Shown: piece by piece, positions 3,991 to 7,951 of the stretch
Layout of the letters: every line of letters starts with the position of its first letter
How positions within the stretch are numbered: the first letter of the stretch is position 1
NCBI GenBank assembly: GCA_013812995.1
Contig: JACCSL010000337.1
Span: 1 to 7,951 of the forward strand
Length of the DNA stretch: 7,951 nucleotides
DNA from: Ardenticatenales bacterium
GTDB taxonomy: Bacteria; Chloroflexota; Anaerolineae; Ardenticatenales; Ardenticatenaceae
Direction of reading: 5' to 3'
The notes under the pieces: generated by a model
What the model was told of the DNA's origin: nothing
Seen by the model: only the letters and a program-made list of their open reading frames with translations
Databases searched by the model: none
Made by a program: the position numbers and the translations under genes

Positions 3991-5957
3991 ATATCTTGGG
4001 CGGCGTAGTGTGCCAGCGCCTGGATGGAGAGCATCGGGTTCGCCCCGCTCGCGCTAGGCAGGGCGCTGCCGTCCGTGACAAAGAGATTGTGCACCTCGCG
4101 CGTCTCAGCGGCGGGCGTGAGGGGATGGCGTTCGGCATCGCCCCCCATCCGACAGGTGCCCATCTGGTGCGCGGTGAAGAGGGGAAATTGATTGGTTTTC
4201 CACCCCCAGCCCGCAATCTCGCCCAGCGCTCGTTCCAGCCCCGAGGGCTCCTCGCACGAGAGGGGGTCGCGGAAGCGATAGTGGGGGAAGATCACTGATT
4301 TGGCTCCCGCCGCCTGGTGGGTGCGCACCGCCTCCGTAATCCCCCGACAGAGATGGTTCCGGTCGTAGGCACTGAGTTGATAGTGCAGAACCGGCTGCCC
4401 GCGCTTGTCAACCGTCACCTGACCTCCGTCCCGGTCGCGCACCAGAACGATAAAGCTCCCGAATCTGGCAACCTGTTGCATCCCCTCCTTGTGCTGCTCC
4501 CCCGAGTGCCAGGGCAGCGCGAGAGCAGCCATGCCAGGATGGATGGGGGGGGTTTCCAGCTTGAACCCATAGGCTCCGTCGAGCCGTGCCCACTCGTCGC
4601 TTACCGCTGTCATAATGGCCCCCCACCAGCCATTCATCGGGCGATCATAGATGCCGGACACGGCCACCGTGGGGTGAAAGTGGAGGTGGCGACCAATGTG
4701 CGGATGGCGTAGCCCACTCCGTCGAAGGAGGGCTGGGGTGTGAATGGAGCCCGCCGCGACAACCACGCGCTTTGCCCGAATCGTCACCGCGTGGAACGTG
4801 CCATCGGCACCCCGCTGCACCGCCTGAATCCCAACCGCTTTTCCCTGCTCCACCAGGACCCGCTCGACCGTCGTATTGACCAGAATGCGAGCCCCGGCCT
4901 CGTGTGCCTGCTGGAGGTAACTCTTGAGCGTGCCCTGCTTCGCCCCATGCTGGCAACCAAAGCCACAGTAGCCGCACGTCTGGAAGTCACAGTCCCGAAC
5001 GTTGCGTGGGATGCTCTTGATATGAGCGCCGCGCGCCGCTGCGCCATCCCACAGCGCCTGATTCTGAGGGTTGCAGGGAGATTCGTGGGTGTCGACATGG
5101 GTGGTGGCCTCGACCGCCGCGAAGCTGCGCTGGTAGGCCGGGGTGAGGACATGGGGCAGCAGATGCTCGCGGGCCCATTCTTCCAGTACATAGTCAGGCG
5201 TGCGGAACGACGCAGCCCAGTTGACCGTCGTTCCTCCACCCAGACAGCTCCCCGCCAGCACCGCCACGCCAAGATCCTTCGTCGCGAGGGTGCCGCCCGC
5301 CTCGTAGAGCGCGCCCATCATCTCCGCCTCGCGCTGCGTGAAGCCGTCCTCCGCGACATACGGTCCCTTTTCCACCACGATGACATCCTGCCCGGCGGCT
5401 GACAGTTCACCGGCCACTACGCCGCCCCCCGCGCCGCTTCCCACCACGACCGTATCGCAGTCGAGCGTGGTGGCGCTGGATAAAGTCAGCGGTCGGATAG
5501 GGCGCTCCGTGCGCGGCGGCGGAGAGAGCGGACCAGGGTAGCCAATGGCGGGCCAGGTGGGGTTGCCCGCCTCGTCCGACAGGCCATAGAAGAGGAAACA
5601 GATCACTCGCTTGAGCCCCTGGAAGCCCTGGCGCAGCATCCCGAGGGGACTGAACTGCCAGCGCACGAGAAGCGCCTCTCGCTCGTCGCGGCTCATCTGG
5701 TCAAAGGGCTTGAACGGCCCGCTCGGCGAGAGGGCAGCGAGCGGGCTGCCCAGCAGATCGAGCAGCTGGCGGAACTGCGCCTGCTGCTCCAGCGGTTGCA
5801 GCGCAATCACAGTGAGAACATGCGTGGGTAGTTCCACATCGCTGGCAGCGCGGGTCCAGAACCCGTGGGGGTCGTCCGGGCGCGCCAGCGAGGGGATGAA
5901 GGTATCGCAGACAGCGCGGAGCGTCTGCATCTGACGGTCAGTGAGGGTAGGAGACAT
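3984..5957 (-). CDS. GMC-family FAD oxidoreductase, long-chain alcohol oxidase-like
   Basis: This 657-residue flavoenzyme probably oxidises an alcohol. The N-terminal 1-140 helical region (TDRQMQTLRAVCDTFIPSL, 6-24) is of the type found in long-chain fatty alcohol oxidases. FAD is bound by VVVGSGAGGGVVAGEL (170-185) with the acidic end of the Rossmann fold at EKG (196-198). GGGTTVNWAASFRTP (240-254) is the typical GMC second signature region. The C-terminal active site contains TAHQMGTCRMG (595-605), with H597 the probable catalytic base, and DGSALPSASGANPMLSIQAL (629-648), with N640. Four cysteines (323, 328, 331, 335) cluster in the NVRDCDFQTCGYCGFGCQHG segment. There is no clear signal peptide or TAT motif. 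The ATG at 5955-5957 has a strong site, GGAGGG (5965-5970, minus), 7 bases upstream. No electron-transfer partner gene is adjacent. Substrate specificity is uncertain. Confidence 0.87.
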   Translation of the reverse strand: MSPTLTDRQMQTLRAVCDTFIPSLARPDDPHGFWTRAASDVELPTHVLTVIALQPLEQQAQFRQLLDLLGSPLAALSPSGPFKPFDQMSRDEREALLVRWQFSPLGMLRQGFQGLKRVICFLFYGLSDEAGNPTWPAIGYPGPLSPPPRTERPIRPLTLSSATTLDCDTVVVGSGAGGGVVAGELSAAGQDVIVVEKGPYVAEDGFTQREAEMMGALYEAGGTLATKDLGVAVLAGSCLGGGTTVNWAASFRTPDYVLEEWAREHLLPHVLTPAYQRSFAAVEATTHVDTHESPCNPQNQALWDGAAARGAHIKSIPRNVRDCDFQTCGYCGFGCQHGAKQGTLKSYLQQAHEAGARILVNTTVERVLVEQGKAVGIQAVQRGADGTFHAVTIRAKRVVVAAGSIHTPALLRRSGLRHPHIGRHLHFHPTVAVSGIYDRPMNGWWGAIMTAVSDEWARLDGAYGFKLETPPIHPGMAALALPWHSGEQHKEGMQQVARFGSFIVLVRDRDGGQVTVDKRGQPVLHYQLSAYDRNHLCRGITEAVRTHQAAGAKSVIFPHYRFRDPLSCEEPSGLERALGEIAGWGWKTNQFPLFTAHQMGTCRMGGDAERHPLTPAAETREVHNLFVTDGSALPSASGANPMLSIQALAHYAAQDMK

Positions 5958-5958
5958 A

Positions 5959-5981
5959 ATATTTCCCTCCGAGAGGAATAT
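5959..5981 (-). promoter_or_regulatory. hairpin covering the ribosome-binding site of the GMC gene
   Basis: In the minus-strand mRNA, ATATTCCTC (5973-5981) can pair with GAGG (5966-5969) and AATAT (5959-5963), nine pairs with a two-base bulge and a 3-nt loop. The GGAGG Shine-Dalgarno sequence (5966-5970) is mostly inside the stem. It could lower translation unless opened; this is an inference from the pairing only. Confidence 0.33.
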
Positions 5982-6065
5982 GGCTCAAAAAGTATGATTC
6001 ATTCTTACCCAAATCCACTCAGAAGAAAAGAGACCTTGTCTTTCAGCCAGGAGCACTACGGCTTC

Positions 6066-6093
6066 TTGCCCAGAAAGGGAGCGTGGGTACACT
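6066..6093 (+). promoter_or_regulatory. candidate promoter of the cinA-like gene
   Basis: TTGCCC (6066-6071) and TACACT (6088-6093) are separated by 16 bp, each with four of six consensus bases; the -10 is identical to that of the ATPase gene. Start of transcription would be near 6100. A short inverted repeat TTGCC-CT-GGCAA (6093-6104) overlaps the expected start site and might be a regulatory site. Confidence 0.42.
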
Positions 6094-6126
6094 TGCCCTG
6101 GCAAATTGTCCTTGAGAGGTAAAAGC

Positions 6127-7308
6127 ATGAGAGCAGAGATTATCAGCATTGGGACCGAGCTGCTGCTGGGCCAGATCGTGGACACCAACGCCGCGTGGAT
6201 CGCGCAGCGATTGGCGGCGGAAGGGGTGAACCTCTATCGCAAGCAGACGATTGGCGACAACCAACAACGCGCCGCCGATGCCATTCGCGAGGCCCTGGCG
6301 CGGGCCGACCTGGTGCTGACCACGGGTGGCCTTGGCCCCACCGTGGACGACGTCACGCGTGAGGCCATTGCCGATGCGACGGGCCGAGAATTGGTGCGCG
6401 ATGCGGCTCTGGCAGAGCGTGTCGAGCGTATCTTTGCGCGCTGGAGCCGACCTGCCGGCGAGAATAATCTGCGCCAGGCCGACCTCCCCGCCGGGGCACG
6501 CTCCATCCCGAATCCCGTCGGCACCGCGCCGGGTATCCTGCTGAAGACGGACGAGGGCAAGGTGATTATCGCCATGCCAGGGGTGCCGCACGAGATGAAG
6601 CAGATGATGACCGAGCAGGTCATTCCCTACCTGCGCGAGCAGGGCCTTGCTGCCATCATCAAGATCAAGGTGCTGCGCAGCGCCGCCATCGGTGAGAGCC
6701 TGATCGATGATAAGATCGCGGACCTGGAGAAGCTGGAGAATCCGACCGTTGGGCTCTCCGCCCATCTGGGGCAGGTGGACATCCGGGTGACCGCACGCGC
6801 CGCGACCGAGAAAGAGGCGGATGTGCTCATTGAGCATGTCGCCGGGCAGATTCGCCGCCGCTTGGGCGAGGGACTCTTTGGGGAAGATGACATAACGCTG
6901 GAAGCTGTCATCAGCGATCTCCTCGATCATCGCGACGAGGCAGTGGCTCTGTACGAGACATTGACCAACGGCGAGATTGCCAGCACGCTGCGCGCCATTG
7001 GGGCTCCCGTTGCGGGGCAGGAGGTGGGCGAGGTAGGGGAACTCCCCGACGAGGAGACCGCGAAGGTCCGCGCCTCGCTCTTCGCCGCCGAGCACTGCGC
7101 GGCCTGGTGCGTGGCGGTGTACTCCACCGAGGGCGAGCACGATTATGAGGAATCGCAGGGTGAGAGTCTGATTGTTGTGGCGGGGCCGCAGCACGCCAGG
7201 GTCACGCGCTACCCGCTGGTGGGCAAGGGGGAGATCGCCCGAACCTGGCTCAAGGTGCGCGCCCTCGACCTGCTAAGACGCGAGTTGTTGAAGGCTAAGA
7301 ATCAATGA
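6127..7308 (+). CDS. cinA: CinA-family protein with intact MoCF-like N-domain and degenerate PncC domain
   Basis: This 393-residue soluble protein belongs to the CinA (competence/damage-inducible) family. Residues 1-170 form the MoaB/MogA-like domain: ISIGTELLLGQIVDTNA (6-22), LTTGGLGPTVDDVTREA (64-80) and AMPGVPHEMKQMM (149-161). In characterised CinA proteins this part carries ADP-ribose pyrophosphatase activity. The middle domain (about 171-255) ends with GEGLFGEDDITLEAVISDLL (247-266). The C-terminal domain, normally NMN deamidase (PncC) with an ESCTGG motif, reads ETLTNG here (277-282). It is also shortened and lacks recognisable YSNEAK and TGIAGPGG segments, so deamidase activity is probably lost. 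ATG 6127 is preferred over ATG 6106 because GAGAGG (6114-6119) lies 7 bases upstream and the protein then begins MRAEIISIGTE as in the family. Its stop overlaps the next gene by ATGA. Confidence 0.88.
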   Translation: MRAEIISIGTELLLGQIVDTNAAWIAQRLAAEGVNLYRKQTIGDNQQRAADAIREALARADLVLTTGGLGPTVDDVTREAIADATGRELVRDAALAERVERIFARWSRPAGENNLRQADLPAGARSIPNPVGTAPGILLKTDEGKVIIAMPGVPHEMKQMMTEQVIPYLREQGLAAIIKIKVLRSAAIGESLIDDKIADLEKLENPTVGLSAHLGQVDIRVTARAATEKEADVLIEHVAGQIRRRLGEGLFGEDDITLEAVISDLLDHRDEAVALYETLTNGEIASTLRAIGAPVAGQEVGEVGELPDEETAKVRASLFAAEHCAAWCVAVYSTEGEHDYEESQGESLIVVAGPQHARVTRYPLVGKGEIARTWLKVRALDLLRRELLKAKNQ

Positions 7309-7951
7309 GACATACGCTCCGGACGTTGCTCCTGCTTGCACTGTTTCTGACAGCGGGCCATTCCGTCGCCGCCGCACAGAGTCAAAGCACCGTCGAGACG
7401 CTGACGCTCTCGCTGCTCCCGCAGTACGACGACCCGCGCCTGCTGATTATCTACGAGGCCACGCTGAGCGCGCCCGGCGAGGTCGCGTTTGCGGTGCCGC
7501 CCTCCGTCGAACTCCACCACGCCGCCTACCGCGCCGAGGACGGGACGCTGCACGAGGTCGAGGGGCACTTTGACGCGGCGAGCAACGGACGCTTCGTGCG
7601 CTTCACCGTCGCCACCCGCGAGGCGCGCCTTGAACTCTACCAGGATGTCATTCCCCGTCAGACAGAGCGCTTCATTGATTTCACGCTGCCTGCCCACCCC
7701 TATGACATTCCTTTGCTGCGCTGGGTTGCCATCTTCCCCCTTAATGCCTCGGCGATTGCGACGACGCCTGCCATGACGAGTACCGGGCAGAGCCATCTTG
7801 GGCTGCAATCGTTCGAGCGGGAGGCCGGGCCACTCCCGGCGGGCACCCGCGCCGAGCAGAGCATCGAGTGGCAGCGCGAGAGCAGCGAGCCCGCCATCTT
7901 CGTCCCCCAGGCGGAGGCGGCGGACGGTCGGGGCGGGTTTCAAACCCGCCC
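7305..7951 (+). CDS. secreted protein of unknown function, 5' part (cut by window edge)
   Basis: The ATG at 7305 overlaps the cinA stop in an ATGA junction, a sign of translational coupling, and the frame stays open to the window end (215 codons). Residues 1-24 are a clear Sec signal peptide (basic MRHTLR, hydrophobic LLLLALFL, small-residue AAA before QSQS). The mature part, with SLLPQYDDPRLLIIYEATL (about 34-52) and VAFAVPPSVELHH (57-69), looks like a beta-rich exported domain. I recall similar proteins in Chloroflexota but no assigned function. No catalytic or metal motif is seen. The last visible codons (GRGGFQTR) are encoded by a palindromic repeat, so the end of this gene may have been altered by insertion of that element; the true C-terminus lies outside the window. 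Confidence 0.8.
   Translation, partial: MRHTLRTLLLLALFLTAGHSVAAAQSQSTVETLTLSLLPQYDDPRLLIIYEATLSAPGEVAFAVPPSVELHHAAYRAEDGTLHEVEGHFDAASNGRFVRFTVATREARLELYQDVIPRQTERFIDFTLPAHPYDIPLLRWVAIFPLNASAIATTPAMTSTGQSHLGLQSFEREAGPLPAGTRAEQSIEWQRESSEPAIFVPQAEAADGRGGFQTR
7931..7951. repeat. perfect GC-rich palindrome, REP/MITE-like, at window edge
   Basis: Arms GGGCGGGTTT (7931-7940) and AAACCCGCCC (7942-7951) pair perfectly around a single C, and the window ends at the last base, so the arms may be longer. The motif resembles dispersed palindromic repeats common in cyanobacterial and Chloroflexota genomes. It lies in the frame of the secreted-protein gene, encoding GGFQTR. Confidence 0.65.

Noticed and set aside
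6043..7194. A 383-codon minus-strand open frame
   Set aside because: It is antisense to the cinA-like gene, whose family motifs are unambiguous; the frame results from high GC codon use.
7302..7943. A 213-codon minus-strand open frame
   Set aside because: The plus strand has a signal peptide and an ATGA junction with cinA; the minus frame has neither.
1..7951. CRISPR arrays, insertion sequences, rRNA genes
   Set aside because: No regularly spaced repeats, transposase motifs or rRNA-like sequence were seen.

Overview
The window (about 60% GC by eye) most likely comes from a Chloroflexota bacterium of the Anaerolineae/Caldilineae type. The main clue is two membrane-anchored envelope proteins with long Thr/Pro linkers of the TPTxTPRPTRTP kind, which are typical of that phylum. 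A palindromic GC-rich repeat at the right edge and an uncharacterised gene at the left edge fit the same assignment. No sequence search was run, so the taxonomy is an inference.

Layout. (1) 1-525, plus: the 3' part of a conserved hypothetical gene. (2) 526-925: no protein gene, but a compact RNA transcription unit. It has a perfect TATAAT box at 551-556, two long irregular hairpin arms at 577-713 and 719-888, and a 10-bp hairpin with a T-rich tail at 894-930. Each arm ends in a four-way junction with tRNA geometry but circularly permuted connectivity: T-arm, acceptor 3' strand, 9-10 nt loop, acceptor 5' strand, U8-A9, D-arm, then the closing helix in the place of the anticodon stem. This is the most unusual object in the window and is the candidate undescribed system. 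(3) 926-2662, minus: a two-gene envelope operon, an SH3-domain protein followed by an M23 peptidase with a C-terminal carboxypeptidase-regulatory-like domain. (4) 2663-2848: a divergent promoter region with a 19-bp dyad over the -35 box of the next gene. (5) 2849-3976, plus: an FbpC-type ABC ATPase without permease or binding protein beside it. (6) 3984-5957, minus: a GMC oxidoreductase of the long-chain alcohol oxidase type, convergent with the ATPase; both stop codons lie in one hairpin. (7) 6127-7308, plus: a CinA-family protein whose C-terminal domain has lost the PncC signature motif. (8) 7305-7951, plus, partial: a secreted protein of unknown role, overlapping cinA by ATGA. A perfect palindrome lies in its reading frame at the window edge.

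How the parts relate. The SH3 and M23 genes probably act together at the cell wall. The cinA-like gene and the secreted-protein gene are translationally coupled. The other neighbours show no obvious shared pathway. The RNA unit appears autonomous, with its own promoter and terminator. Long open frames antisense to the real genes, and minus-strand frames across the RNA unit, are GC-driven or tRNA-like shadows and are not annotated.
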